DNA of 64,000 nt from the NCBI RefSeq assembly GCF_003852525.1, contig NZ_QAJL01000002.1:952097-1016096 (forward strand). Reading direction: 5' to 3'. Each line of letters opens with the position of its first letter. The stretch's first letter is position 1. The DNA comes from Pedobacter sp. KBW06 (GTDB lineage Bacteria; Bacteroidota; Bacteroidia; Sphingobacteriales; Sphingobacteriaceae). The translations under genes were made by a program, and so were the position numbers. Under the pieces are notes generated by a model, which saw nothing but the letters and a program-made list of their open reading frames with translations, made no database searches and was not told where the DNA came from. Below, piece after piece: positions 43,348 to 52,080 of this stretch.

Positions 43348-43611
43348 ATGAAAGAGCGCCTCGAAATTAACGTCAGGGACATTCCCGGTAACATTAAAAA
43401 AGTCAGAAAGATCAAAGCCCTTACCCAGGACTTTCTTGCTTCCAAGCTCAACATTTCACAAAATGCCTATAGTAAGATCGAGCTCGGGCATAGCAAACTC
43501 ACTGTAGAGCGCCTATATCAGATCTCCGTTATTCTGGATGTGCAGATGAATCAGCTCATCAATTTTAAAGCAGCGGATTTCAGCAGCAGGATGCAGCTCG
43601 TCCCGGGATAA
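43348..43611 (+). CDS. Small XRE-family helix-turn-helix regulator
   Basis: This 87-residue protein has an HTH spanning about 17-72: IKKVRKIKALTQDFLASKL, then NISQNAYSKIELGHSKLTV and LYQISVILDV. It has no effector domain, like small controller proteins. A 53-bp block of symmetric DNA just ahead of the start is the natural target for autoregulation. Targets beyond itself are unknown. It lies downstream of the methyltransferase and upstream of the HD hydrolase, each apparently with separate promoters. Confidence 0.88.
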   Translation: MKERLEINVRDIPGNIKKVRKIKALTQDFLASKLNISQNAYSKIELGHSKLTVERLYQISVILDVQMNQLINFKAADFSSRMQLVPG

Positions 43612-43647
43612 TTTTCCACATCATCTTCTTTTTAGGATCAATTCAGA

Positions 43648-43655
43648 TACATTTG
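43648..43655 (+). promoter_or_regulatory. -7 element TACATTTG for the HD hydrolase gene
   Basis: This is an exact TAnnTTTG match 18 nt before ATG 43674. It overlaps the upstream TTG codon at 43653, which is therefore unlikely to be the start. Confidence 0.5.
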
Positions 43656-43673
43656 TTTCAAATACAAAATCTG

Positions 43674-44321
43674 ATGAACTCCATTATTGACCAAACCATA
43701 TTGTTTGTTAAAGAAACCTTGTCGGGCGCAGAAGCCGGGCACGACTGGTTTCATATCGAGCGTGTTTTTCGCAATGCCCAACACCTGAATGAAACCGAAC
43801 AGGGCGATGAACTGATAGTCGCCCTTGCAGCACTCCTGCATGACATTGCCGATTCAAAGTTCAACAATGGGGATGAAGAGATTGGTCCCAGAATCGCAGG
43901 TAACTTTTTAAACAGTCTTGGGCTGGAGCCTGCCACCATCACCCATGTGCAGGAGATCATCAAAAATCTAAGCTACAAAGCCAGCCTGGGAACCATCAGT
44001 TTCCAGTCCAAAGAGCTGGACATTGTACAGGATGCAGACCGTCTGGATGCCATAGGAGCAATAGGTATCGCGAGGGCTTTTACTTATGGAGGCTATAAAA
44101 ACCGGGTCTTATATGATCCTGAGATTGTGCCAAACCTACACATGAGTAAGGAAGAATACAAAAATTCCAGTACCCCTACCATCAATCATTTTTATGAAAA
44201 GCTGTTAAAGCTGAAAGACTTAATGAAAACGGAAAGCGGTAAAAAAATTGCCGCTGAGCGCCACGATTTTATGCTGCTTTACCTGGATCATTTTTATAAA
44301 GAATGGCAGGGAGAAATTTAA
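43674..44321 (+). CDS. HD-domain phosphohydrolase
   Basis: This 215-residue protein from ATG 43674 has the HD metal-binding residues H23 and D24 (AGHDWFHIERV), then a second HD in LLHDIADSKF, and DADRLDAIGAIGIARAF. It resembles the YedJ-type predicted nucleotide or phosphoester hydrolases. The substrate is not known. No membrane or signal segment is present, so it acts in the cytoplasm. The kinase gene follows after 34 bp and is probably unrelated in function. Confidence 0.88.
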   Translation: MNSIIDQTILFVKETLSGAEAGHDWFHIERVFRNAQHLNETEQGDELIVALAALLHDIADSKFNNGDEEIGPRIAGNFLNSLGLEPATITHVQEIIKNLSYKASLGTISFQSKELDIVQDADRLDAIGAIGIARAFTYGGYKNRVLYDPEIVPNLHMSKEEYKNSSTPTINHFYEKLLKLKDLMKTESGKKIAAERHDFMLLYLDHFYKEWQGEI

Positions 44322-44355
44322 CCTTGAATTTAAATCTAAATTGTAAATTGCCTGC

Positions 44356-45381
44356 ATGAAGTTAAGCGTACTCGTCCTCATAGCTGCTTTTGCAGTTGGC
44401 CTTTCCATTGGTCTGGTGAATTTTTATTTTCAGCAGAGCTGGTATTTTATGCTGGTTTCTTTTGCCGTGTCATTCATTACCAGTTTTATTGTTTTTTATT
44501 ACCTGCTGGAGAAATACATCTATTCCAAGATCGTACTGATTTATAAGCTCATCCATAATTTAAAACTGGGAAAAGACCTGAAGGATGCTTTAGGGGAATA
44601 TGTGAGTTCCGATCCGATCAATGATGTAGAGCATGAAGTAAAAGAATGGGCAGGTGCAAAAAAACGGGAGATTGATATCCTGAAAAAGCAGGAACAGTTC
44701 AGAAGAGAGTTTTTATCCAATGTTTCCCATGAATTTAAAACGCCGCTGTTCGCGATCCAGGGTTATATAGAAACCCTGCAGGATTGTTTGACTGACGACC
44801 CGGAAATGGCGACGAAATTCCTTAAAAAGGCGGAGAACAATGTAGAGCGCCTGAGCTATCTGATCAATGACCTGGATTCGATTTCCAAACTGGAAACCGG
44901 GGAAATTCCCATCAATTATGAAAAGTTCGACTTCGTTCTTCTGGCTAAGGAGGTGATGGAAGGGCTGGAAGATAAGGCGAAGACCAAGGAGATCAAGATC
45001 TCCTTCAAGGACAAGTACACCCACCCTGCTTATGTGAAAGCGGATCGGGAGAAGATCAGACAGGTGATGATCAACCTGATTCAGAATTCCATAAAATATG
45101 GCAGGGAACACGGTTCAACCGCGATAAAAATCTTTGAATTGCACGACCAGTACCTGGTAGAGGTGACAGATGACGGGATTGGAATTGAAGAAAAACATTT
45201 ACCCCGTTTATTTGAGCGTTTTTACCGGATAGACTCTCACCGGTCCAGACAGGAAGGCGGTACAGGATTAGGGCTCGCGATCGTAAAACACATCCTGGAA
45301 GCCCATCAGCAGATCATCTCGGTAAGGAGTACCCTGCAGATCGGAACCACTTTTGCTTTTACACTCGAAAAGATTGGTTAA
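44356..45381 (+). CDS. PhoR-like sensor histidine kinase
   Basis: This 341-residue kinase has two closely spaced membrane spans (about 4-24 and 30-51) and almost no periplasmic loop, as in PhoR. A cytoplasmic linker leads to H125 (NVSHEFKTPLFAIQG), the N box LIQNSIKYGR, and the G boxes VTDDGIGIEEKHL and GGTGLGLAIVKHIL. No response regulator is encoded beside it. It lies directly upstream of the phosphate genes, which have a Pho-box-like repeat, so sensing phosphate through the Pit or Pst machinery is a plausible inference. Confidence 0.93.
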   Translation: MKLSVLVLIAAFAVGLSIGLVNFYFQQSWYFMLVSFAVSFITSFIVFYYLLEKYIYSKIVLIYKLIHNLKLGKDLKDALGEYVSSDPINDVEHEVKEWAGAKKREIDILKKQEQFRREFLSNVSHEFKTPLFAIQGYIETLQDCLTDDPEMATKFLKKAENNVERLSYLINDLDSISKLETGEIPINYEKFDFVLLAKEVMEGLEDKAKTKEIKISFKDKYTHPAYVKADREKIRQVMINLIQNSIKYGREHGSTAIKIFELHDQYLVEVTDDGIGIEEKHLPRLFERFYRIDSHRSRQEGGTGLGLAIVKHILEAHQQIISVRSTLQIGTTFAFTLEKIG

Positions 45382-45406
45382 CAGAAACAAAGCTTTTTCA
45401 AAATAA

Positions 45407-45431
45407 CTTAACACTTAACATTAACTTAACA
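45407..45431 (+). promoter_or_regulatory. Pho-box-like CTTAACA direct repeats
   Basis: CTTAACA occurs at 45407, 45414 and 45425. The last two are 11 bp apart with a 4-bp AT spacer (CTTAACA-N4-CTTAACA). Known PhoB boxes are two 7-bp direct repeats with a 4-bp AT-rich spacer, placed about 10 bp before the -10 element. Here 9 bp separate the array from the -7 element (45441-45448), matching that layout. The repeat letters differ from the Escherichia coli box. Confidence 0.6.
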
Positions 45432-45440
45432 TTACACTCA

Positions 45441-45448
45441 TACTTTTG
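45441..45448 (+). promoter_or_regulatory. -7 element TACTTTTG of the phosphate operon
   Basis: This exact TAnnTTTG match lies 9 bp after the CTTAACA array. It predicts a ~75-nt leader before ATG 45527. Confidence 0.55.
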
Positions 45449-45526
45449 TAGCATATTTTATAAGTAGGATGGGCTGGGCGCCATGCGGGTTTCATCTGAC
45501 AATTAAAACAAAATATAATATAACAG

Positions 45527-46168
45527 ATGAATAGCATTTTTAAGTTCTTCACTCCGAGAGACAAAAAATTCCAGCCTTTATTCGAACAGGCAGGCAGCAA
45601 TGTATTGAAAATTTCTGAAGCCTTATTGCTTGCCTTAAGTGCAACTGACCTGGAAAAAAGAAAAGAATACATCAAAGAAGTGGAGCGTCTTGAGCACGTT
45701 GGTGACGACATTACCCATTCAATTTTCCTAGAACTAAGTAAGAATTTTATTACTCCTTTTGACAGGGAAGACATCCATGCACTGGCAAGTGCTGTTGATG
45801 ATATTGCAGATTATATTCATGCTTCTGCAAGCAACATCGAACTGTACAACATTGTTAACATTGGTGATGCAATGATCAAACTTGCAGAACTTTTGGTAGA
45901 GATGTGTACCGATTTGGATAAAGCGATCAAAGAATTAAGAAGCTTCAAAAATATCCGCGTTATCGCTGATGCTTGTGTAAGAATCAACAGCGGTGAAAAT
46001 CAGGCGGATTATGTAACAAACCTGGCGATTGCCCGTTTGTTTGAGTTTGAAACCAACGCCATTGAACTAATTAAACAAAAAGAAGTGCTGCAGACCTTAG
46101 AAATGGCTACAGACAAATGTGAAGATGCAGCAAATGTGTTGGAATCTATTTTGGTAAAGAACGCTTAA
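45527..46168 (+). CDS. DUF47/PhoU-like protein, Pit accessory
   Basis: This 213-residue all-helical protein has two copies of a PhoU-like three-helix pattern: LEHVGDDITHSIF around 43-58, DREDIHALASAVDDIADYIH around 77-96, and a second set towards the end (TDKCEDAANVLESIL). Known role of the family: it binds metal and interacts with the Pit phosphate transporter encoded downstream. It starts the operon and precedes the transporter by 11 bp. There is no signal peptide, so it is cytoplasmic. Confidence 0.92.
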   Translation: MNSIFKFFTPRDKKFQPLFEQAGSNVLKISEALLLALSATDLEKRKEYIKEVERLEHVGDDITHSIFLELSKNFITPFDREDIHALASAVDDIADYIHASASNIELYNIVNIGDAMIKLAELLVEMCTDLDKAIKELRSFKNIRVIADACVRINSGENQADYVTNLAIARLFEFETNAIELIKQKEVLQTLEMATDKCEDAANVLESILVKNA

Positions 46169-46179
46169 ACCTTCAAAAA

Positions 46180-47190
46180 ATGGTAACTACCTTATTGGTT
46201 GTTGTAATTGTCCTGGCAATTGCCTTCGATTATATTAATGGCTTTCATGATGCCGCAAACTCTATTGCAACAATTGTATCAACGAAAGTATTATCCCCAT
46301 TCCAGGCAGTGTTGTGGGCAGCGCTCTTCAATTTTGCTGCATATTTTTATTTTACGGATCATAAAGTAGCCAATACAATTGCTAAAACGGTTGTGGAGAA
46401 CTTCATTACTCTTGAAGTGATTCTTGCCGGTCTTTTAGCCGCCATCACCTGGAACTTATTTACCTGGTGGTTTGGAATTCCTTCCAGTTCATCGCATACC
46501 CTTATTGGTGGTTTTGCAGGTGCAGGTATGGCTAAAGCTGCAACCGTTGGCGCAGGAGTGATGTCGGCAATTAACCTTGCCCCAATCCTTAAAGTGGTGG
46601 CCTTTATTGTGCTTGCCCCGGTGATTGGGATGGTGATTTCCGTGATTATATCGATTATTATCCTTCATATTTCCAAAAATGCAAGGCCTTCAGTTGCGGA
46701 GAAGTGGTTCAAAAGACTGCAATTGATCTCTTCTGCGGCCTTAAGTTTTACACATGGCGGTAATGATGCCCAGAAAGTAATGGGGATCATCTACGTATCT
46801 ATGGTGGCTGCAAACGTCCTTAAGACAGGCGATGCCATGCCGGAGTGGATTCCAATCTCCTGTTATGCAGCAATTGCATTGGGAACGATGAGCGGCGGTT
46901 GGAAAATCGTTAAAACAATGGGTTCAAAAATCACTAAAGTAAATGCTTTCGAAGGTGTGGCTGCAGAAACTGCAGGTGCGGTAACCCTTGGGATCACAGA
47001 ACACTTTGGGATTCCCGTTTCTACCACCCATACGATCACAGGATCTATTGTTGGGGTAGGCTTATTGAAAAGGGTATCGGCAGTACGCTGGGGAGTAACC
47101 GTAAGTTTGTTATGGGCATGGGTATTGACCATTCCTGTTTCAGCAACACTTGCTGCGCTTGTTTATGCCGTGATCCACTTGTTCTTTTAG
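46180..47190 (+). CDS. Pit-family inorganic phosphate transporter
   Basis: This 336-residue membrane protein has about ten hydrophobic spans and the two PiT signature repeats, GFHDAANSIATIVSTKVLS (about 21-39) and TLIGGFAGAGMA (about 107-118). FTHGGNDAQKVMG starts the second half and GIPVSTTHTITGSIVGVGLLK follows. Known role: uptake of phosphate as neutral metal-phosphate driven by the proton gradient. It is co-transcribed with the DUF47 gene and followed by a strong bidirectional terminator. Confidence 0.95.
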   Translation: MVTTLLVVVIVLAIAFDYINGFHDAANSIATIVSTKVLSPFQAVLWAALFNFAAYFYFTDHKVANTIAKTVVENFITLEVILAGLLAAITWNLFTWWFGIPSSSSHTLIGGFAGAGMAKAATVGAGVMSAINLAPILKVVAFIVLAPVIGMVISVIISIIILHISKNARPSVAEKWFKRLQLISSAALSFTHGGNDAQKVMGIIYVSMVAANVLKTGDAMPEWIPISCYAAIALGTMSGGWKIVKTMGSKITKVNAFEGVAAETAGAVTLGITEHFGIPVSTTHTITGSIVGVGLLKRVSAVRWGVTVSLLWAWVLTIPVSATLAALVYAVIHLFF

Positions 47191-47217
47191 ACACAAGGCT
47201 CATAAAAAATACAACAT

Positions 47218-47249
47218 AAAAAAAGGGGATCGGCTGATCCCCTTTTTTT
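47218..47249. terminator. Bidirectional terminator after the phosphate transporter gene
   Basis: A perfect 14-bp stem, AAAAAAAGGGGATC (47218-47231) with GATCCCCTTTTTTT (47236-47249), has a GGCT loop. It lies between converging genes with A and T runs on both sides. Confidence 0.9.
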
Positions 47250-47270
47250 ATGTGAAAGATTTTCTATTTT

Positions 47271-48623
47271 CTAAAAGGCAATCTCAAGGATTACCCGATC
47301 TGCCGGGTTAGCAGGGATTTTCCATTTGGGTCCATTGAGGAGTAATCTTTTTGCCTCCTGGTCACGGGCCTCGTCAATCCCATCCAGGACCTTAACATCT
47401 GCAGGCCTTCCATCGGCTCCGACAAGAAAACTAAGCTTCACCTGACGGTTGAGAAAAGGCTCCTTATTGAATTTATGGTTACTGCGGATGTATTTATTCC
47501 ATTTGTTCCAACCTCCATCAGGACTGGCAAGCATTTCTTTATGATCAGCGACTTCTAATCCTGCAACTTTACCCGAAAGTACGTCTCCCAGACTTTTTAC
47601 TTTGCTGTCATTGGAATCCTTTGCTTTTTTGTGACGTTGAGCAGCATTAGTTGTCACTACAACTTCCGACAAGGAAGAATTATTTTCCGCTAAACGGATG
47701 GTCATCGGTTCAGCCCAGTTCGCGGGAACTACCTTTGAGTTGAACCCTATATAATTTAAGACTACTTTTTCTCCTTTAACACTACTGTCTGCCGGGATTC
47801 TGAACCTTCCTTCAGCATCGGTAACCGCAGTTAGTTTTGTTCCTTCGACTTTTACATATACGCCTGGTAACGGGTCTCCGTTGCTTTCTGAGGTCACTTT
47901 ACCGGTCAGCACTGGCGTTGCATTACGGCCAAGCATCATATCGGCCGACATTACCCTGGCAGCAGCGGCTGCAGGAGCCGCAACGGACATTTTCTTTTGG
48001 TCATTGCTATAGCCGGCAACAACAACTTCATTCGCTGCCTGAGCTTCCTGATCTGCCACCGGTACAGGAGCAGCTTTTGCTTTCCTGTTCGCCGCATAAG
48101 CATTGGTTTTGGCCGCAGCTACTGCACGGTCTATCTCTGCTACCTGCGGACTCACATCCGCAGTTTCAACTTTACCAACATCATTTTTAGGATCGGTCTT
48201 TACTTTAGCCAGTCCATCTGTTGCCACCGGCGGAACCGGTTCAGGAACCACAGGTGCAATCGTTACGTCTACTGATTTCGGCTGTTTGGCCAACTGGTTT
48301 TGGTGTGCTGTTTCCTTCATCCAGAAAACAATGCTTACTGCAATAAACATGACTGCTGCTGTGGCAGCGATACTTAGCCTTTGCCAGGTAATGACCTTTG
48401 TTTTTTTAGAATCCTGTTGTTCGGCAATCCGTTCCTGCAATTGCTTTTGAAGCAAAGAAATAGATTGCAGCGATCGCTTGGGCGAGGCACTTAGTCCTGC
48501 CAGTGCTTCGGCCACAAAAGGATCTTCCAGTGCCTCACGTTCTACCCTGTTCATGGTTTTCGCGTCGAGCTTACCGTCAAGATAATCTTCTAAAACTCCT
48601 ATATCTAACCAATCGTTATTCAC
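47271..48623 (-). CDS. Anti-sigma-like protein with carboxypeptidase-regulatory and TonB-C domains
   Basis: This 450-residue protein has a cytoplasmic N-terminus like anti-sigma factors (about 1-80; LEDYLDGKLDAKTMNRVERE), one membrane span (about 87-107), a Pro/Ala/Lys-rich linker, and a carboxypeptidase-regulatory domain (about 240-330; DGDPLPG-like SESNGDPLPGVYVKVEG). A TonB C-terminal-like module forms the end (about 385-450; QVKLSFLVGADGRPADVKVLDG). It overlaps the ECF sigma gene by 8 bp. Anchoring the sigma factor while reporting TonB or outer-membrane state is my inference; a pure TonB protein is the alternative. Confidence 0.8.
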   Translation of the reverse strand: MNNDWLDIGVLEDYLDGKLDAKTMNRVEREALEDPFVAEALAGLSASPKRSLQSISLLQKQLQERIAEQQDSKKTKVITWQRLSIAATAAVMFIAVSIVFWMKETAHQNQLAKQPKSVDVTIAPVVPEPVPPVATDGLAKVKTDPKNDVGKVETADVSPQVAEIDRAVAAAKTNAYAANRKAKAAPVPVADQEAQAANEVVVAGYSNDQKKMSVAAPAAAAARVMSADMMLGRNATPVLTGKVTSESNGDPLPGVYVKVEGTKLTAVTDAEGRFRIPADSSVKGEKVVLNYIGFNSKVVPANWAEPMTIRLAENNSSLSEVVVTTNAAQRHKKAKDSNDSKVKSLGDVLSGKVAGLEVADHKEMLASPDGGWNKWNKYIRSNHKFNKEPFLNRQVKLSFLVGADGRPADVKVLDGIDEARDQEAKRLLLNGPKWKIPANPADRVILEIAF

Positions 48624-49221
48624 TGCTGTTTTTTTCTATACAAATTTTCAAGTTCCTTTTTCCATTCTGGATGTAACTCTTCACTTTTACCATTTCATAA
48701 CCGGTAATATCCGCCACTTCTTTATAACACTTCTCTTCTAAATAGAACAAATTCACACTTATCCGCTGTTCTTCAGGAAGCGTTTCCATACACCTTTCCA
48801 TAACGGTAAGCTTCTGTTCTTTTGTATCATCCATATCAAGATGCACAAATTCCGTGTTTTCCACAAAAGTATCTTCCAGAGAGAGGGTTGTATTTTTAGA
48901 ATTTTTACGGATGGCCATTAAACAATGGTTTCTCGACAGTACATGGAGCCAGCTTTTGAAGTTCTGAACCTCATGGACCTTTAGCTTGGTCACCAGTTCT
49001 TCAAAAATCTGCATGACGGCATCTTTGCTCTGTTCTTCATCCTTGAGGTAGTTCAGACAAACCCCGAATACCAGGTGCATATACTTATTGTAAAGCTGAC
49101 CCAATACCTCCAGATCGCCACTGATTTTATATCGGGCAATTAAAGCAGCATCGTCCTGCTCCTGGATTCTGGTATTATTTTTTATAAACTTCAATGGGTG
49201 TCCGGGACATAATTCGCTCAA
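48616..49221 (-). CDS. ECF RNA polymerase sigma factor
   Basis: This 201-residue sigma-70 factor has region 2 (LGQLYNKYMHLVFGVCLNYL, DAVMQIFEELV) and region 4 (RISVNLFYLEEKCYKEVADI, then VKSYIQNGKRNLKI). The only upstream start in this frame is TTG at 49221; the nearby ATG is out of frame. A TTG ten codons further in (codon 10) is an alternative. It probably regulates itself, the overlapping anti-sigma gene, and possibly the divergent VWA gene. Confidence 0.88.
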   Translation of the reverse strand: MSELCPGHPLKFIKNNTRIQEQDDAALIARYKISGDLEVLGQLYNKYMHLVFGVCLNYLKDEEQSKDAVMQIFEELVTKLKVHEVQNFKSWLHVLSRNHCLMAIRKNSKNTTLSLEDTFVENTEFVHLDMDDTKEQKLTVMERCMETLPEEQRISVNLFYLEEKCYKEVADITGYEMVKVKSYIQNGKRNLKICIEKNSSE

Positions 49222-49293
49222 GTATAAAAATATTTTCTGATACTGGTATGGAAATTCTTTAAAGCTTACATCATTCCTAAAAAAAAGGAAATT

Positions 49294-51204
49294 ATGAAAA
49301 AGCTATTGTTCCCCATCTTCGTTGTCCTGTTTCTATTTGGATTTAAAGCGGTAACGGTAAAAACAATTCAGGGAATTGTAACCGATAAAAGTAATGGACA
49401 ACCACTGCCGGGAGTGCAGGTGACCATCCCCAAAAGTAAAAAAGGAACTGTTACCGATAGCAAAGGTAAATACATCATTTCGGTGAACGATGCGGATGAG
49501 ATGCTGCAATTTTCGTTTATAGGCTACAAGACACAGATCCTGAAAATCGGGTCAAAAACACAGATTAATCTCGCCCTGGCCCCGGATAACCAGACTTTAA
49601 ATGAGGTGGTAGTCAGAAAGGTGGCAGGATTGCGCATAGGCAGAGCAGAAAAAAGAATCATGGGTGATGCTTCAGCCAGTATGATACAGTATGAGGCTGC
49701 TCCGATCTATAGCCAAAACGCGGTCATCTCTGCCCCAACCAATACAGAAAGCTATGCGAACATCCAGGAAAATGCTTTTCATAACCCTGATCAAACCCCT
49801 TTATCTACCTTCTCTATTGATGTAGATGCTGCATCCTACAGTAATGTCCGCCGTTACCTGAACAATGGTGGATTGCCCCCTAAAGATGCGGTAAGGATTG
49901 AAGAGATGATCAATTACTTCGACTATGATTATCCTCAGCCAGAAGGAAATGACCCTGTAAACATCATCACAGAAATCTCCACTGCACCATGGAACAACAA
50001 ACATAAACTGGTACAGATTGGCCTTCAGGGAAGAAAAATGAAAACAGAGCAGCTTCCTGCTTCCAACCTGGTATTTCTGATTGATGTATCGGGATCTATG
50101 GAGCAGCCCAATAAACTACCTCTGCTCGTTTCTTCCTTTAAACTTTTAACCAATCAGCTTCGCGAAAAAGATAAAGTTGCCATTGTGGTTTATGCAGGTA
50201 ATTCCGGAGTGGTACTGCCTTCCACGCCTGGAAATATGAAGAATACCATCAAAGAGGCATTAAATAAACTGAGTGCAGGCGGTTCAACAGCAGGCGGACA
50301 GGGAATTGAACTGGCTTACAAAATCGCCGGTCAACATTTCATTAAAGGAGGCAACAACCGGGTAATCCTTGCCACAGATGGGGACTTTAATGTCGGCGCA
50401 TCCAGCGATAAAGAGATGGAGCAACTGATCGAAGAAAAAAGAAAATCCGGTGTTTTCCTAACTGTTCTTGGCTATGGAATGGGCAATACCAAGGACAGCA
50501 AAATGGAAACCCTGGCAGACAAAGGCAATGGGAATTATGCCTATATCGACAACATCACGGAAGCCAGAAAAGTATTGGTAAACGAATTTGGCGGAACCCT
50601 GTTTACCATTGCCAAAGATGTCAAACTGCAGGTAGAATTTAATCCCGCGAAAGTACAGGCCTACCGCTTAATCGGATATGAAAACAGGCTGTTACAGGAT
50701 AAAGATTTTAATGACGACCGCAAAGATGCCGGAGATCTGGGTTCAGGCCATACCGTTACCGCTTTGTATGAAATCATCCCTGTTGGGGTTCAAAGCTCCT
50801 TTAGCCCTTCTGTTGATCCCCTTAAATATCAGGAAAACAAGAAAAAGACCAGCAAGAACAATAGTCCGGAAATGCTGACGGTGAAGTTGCGGTACAAACA
50901 ACCCGATGGTGATGCCAGTAAATTGCTGCAAAAATCGGTCATTGATGCTTCAAACATCTTCGAGGGTGCCAGCAATAACTTCAGATTTGCTGCCGCAGTA
51001 GCAGAGTTCGGCATGTTGCTAAGGCAATCGGATTTTAAACAAAATGCCTCTTTCGACCAAGTGATCAGCCTTGTGAAACAATCCATGGGAAAAGATACAG
51101 AGGGCTACCGTTACGAGTTTTTGAAATTAGTGAAGTCTTCGCAGTTATTGGCCAAAGATTTGCTTACTGTTGAAGACACAAAAGACCATAATGAAAAAAA
51201 TTAG
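49294..51204 (+). CDS. VWA-domain protein with N-terminal carboxypeptidase-regulatory domain (YfbK-like)
   Basis: This 636-residue protein has an N-terminal hydrophobic signal (about 3-20) and a carboxypeptidase-regulatory-like domain (about 24-105; QPLPGVQVTIPKSKKG). A von Willebrand factor A domain (about 240-430) has the metal site DVSGS (264-268) and ATDGDFN. A YfbK-type C-terminal region follows (about 450-620). A Shine-Dalgarno-like AAAGGAAATT lies just before the ATG. Likely role: an envelope adhesion or metal-dependent scaffolding factor; no assay is known to me. It diverges from the ECF sigma/anti-sigma pair and overlaps the next gene by 14 bp. Confidence 0.88.
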   Translation: MKKLLFPIFVVLFLFGFKAVTVKTIQGIVTDKSNGQPLPGVQVTIPKSKKGTVTDSKGKYIISVNDADEMLQFSFIGYKTQILKIGSKTQINLALAPDNQTLNEVVVRKVAGLRIGRAEKRIMGDASASMIQYEAAPIYSQNAVISAPTNTESYANIQENAFHNPDQTPLSTFSIDVDAASYSNVRRYLNNGGLPPKDAVRIEEMINYFDYDYPQPEGNDPVNIITEISTAPWNNKHKLVQIGLQGRKMKTEQLPASNLVFLIDVSGSMEQPNKLPLLVSSFKLLTNQLREKDKVAIVVYAGNSGVVLPSTPGNMKNTIKEALNKLSAGGSTAGGQGIELAYKIAGQHFIKGGNNRVILATDGDFNVGASSDKEMEQLIEEKRKSGVFLTVLGYGMGNTKDSKMETLADKGNGNYAYIDNITEARKVLVNEFGGTLFTIAKDVKLQVEFNPAKVQAYRLIGYENRLLQDKDFNDDRKDAGDLGSGHTVTALYEIIPVGVQSSFSPSVDPLKYQENKKKTSKNNSPEMLTVKLRYKQPDGDASKLLQKSVIDASNIFEGASNNFRFAAAVAEFGMLLRQSDFKQNASFDQVISLVKQSMGKDTEGYRYEFLKLVKSSQLLAKDLLTVEDTKDHNEKN

Positions 51205-51967
51205 CATTTATTTGATCGCTACCTGCTTCGTTAGCTTGAGCAGCATCACCGCACATAGCCAGTCGAAGTTCGAAAAGATCTTAAAAAAAGTAACCACCAA
51301 GACAGGCGGTACCAGTACAACAAAAGGCAGCACTACCGCCACAGGAACACCAACTACCTCAGAGATGGGTTTTGGGATTAAAGAAGCATTGGAAATCGGG
51401 ATCTCCAGAGGTACAGACCTGCTTTCTGCAAAAGATGGTTTTTTAGGAAATGCGGCCGTAAAGATCCTGTTTCCCCCTGAAGCACAAAAGGTGGAAAGAA
51501 CATTGCGCAGCATTGGTATGGGCTCATTGGCAGACAATGTAATCCTTAGTCTGAACAGGGCTGCTGAAGATGCAGCGAAAGAAGCTAAGCCGATATTTGT
51601 CTCTGCGATTAAACAAATGACCATCACTGATGTGACCAATATTTTACTGGGGCAGCAGGATGCAGCAACCAATTATTTCAAAAGAGTAACCACTTCTCAG
51701 CTGATGGAAAAATTCCAGCCGGTAATTACCACAAGTCTGAATAAAGTAGGTGCAGCGAAATACTGGGGTGATGCCGCGGGTCAATACAATAAAATCCCTC
51801 TGGTGAAACCGGTAAATACAGACCTTTCCAGCTATGTGGCACAAAAAGCCATTGATGGAATGTTTATCCAGGTGGCTCAGGAAGAACTTAAAATCAGGGG
51901 AAGTCTTGGCGCCAGGTCAACACCTCTTTTACAAAAGGTATTCGGCTACGCTGATCAGAAAAAATAA
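51191..51967 (+). CDS. DUF4197 secreted protein
   Basis: This 258-residue protein from ATG 51191 has a signal peptide (MKKISIYLIATCFVSLSS) ending near AHSQ. An Ala/Thr/Gly/Lys-rich stretch (about 27-60) and a mostly helical body of DUF4197 type follow, with YFKRVTTSQLMEKFQPVIT among its recognisable segments. Function unknown. It overlaps the VWA gene by 14 bp, which suggests co-translation and a shared envelope task. An ATG at 51170 would give a longer overlap and is less likely. Confidence 0.85.
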   Translation: MKKISIYLIATCFVSLSSITAHSQSKFEKILKKVTTKTGGTSTTKGSTTATGTPTTSEMGFGIKEALEIGISRGTDLLSAKDGFLGNAAVKILFPPEAQKVERTLRSIGMGSLADNVILSLNRAAEDAAKEAKPIFVSAIKQMTITDVTNILLGQQDAATNYFKRVTTSQLMEKFQPVITTSLNKVGAAKYWGDAAGQYNKIPLVKPVNTDLSSYVAQKAIDGMFIQVAQEELKIRGSLGARSTPLLQKVFGYADQKK

Positions 51968-51971
51968 GGCC

Positions 51972-52007
51972 TGCATGGGCTTATAATTTAATAATCAAGC
52001 CCATGCA
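51972..52007. terminator. Hairpin after the DUF4197 gene
   Basis: TGCATGGGCTT (51972-51982) and AAGCCCATGCA (51997-52007) pair over 11 bp with a 14-nt loop. No T-run follows, so it may be a weak terminator or an mRNA 3' structure. Confidence 0.45.
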
Positions 52008-52080
52008 AGTAAAAAACATTATATAAGTAATGAAATAAAAGGTTACTTTTATAGGGTAATACTAACAACATAGAAGTATA

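Noticed and set aside
47837..48450. Several 90-117-codon frames on the plus strand
   Set aside because: These are shadows of the Ala/Pro-rich linker of the anti-sigma-like gene on the minus strand; composition is typical of an antisense frame.
51208..51672. 154-codon open frame on the minus strand
   Set aside because: It is antisense to the DUF4197 gene, with no recognisable domain or promoter.
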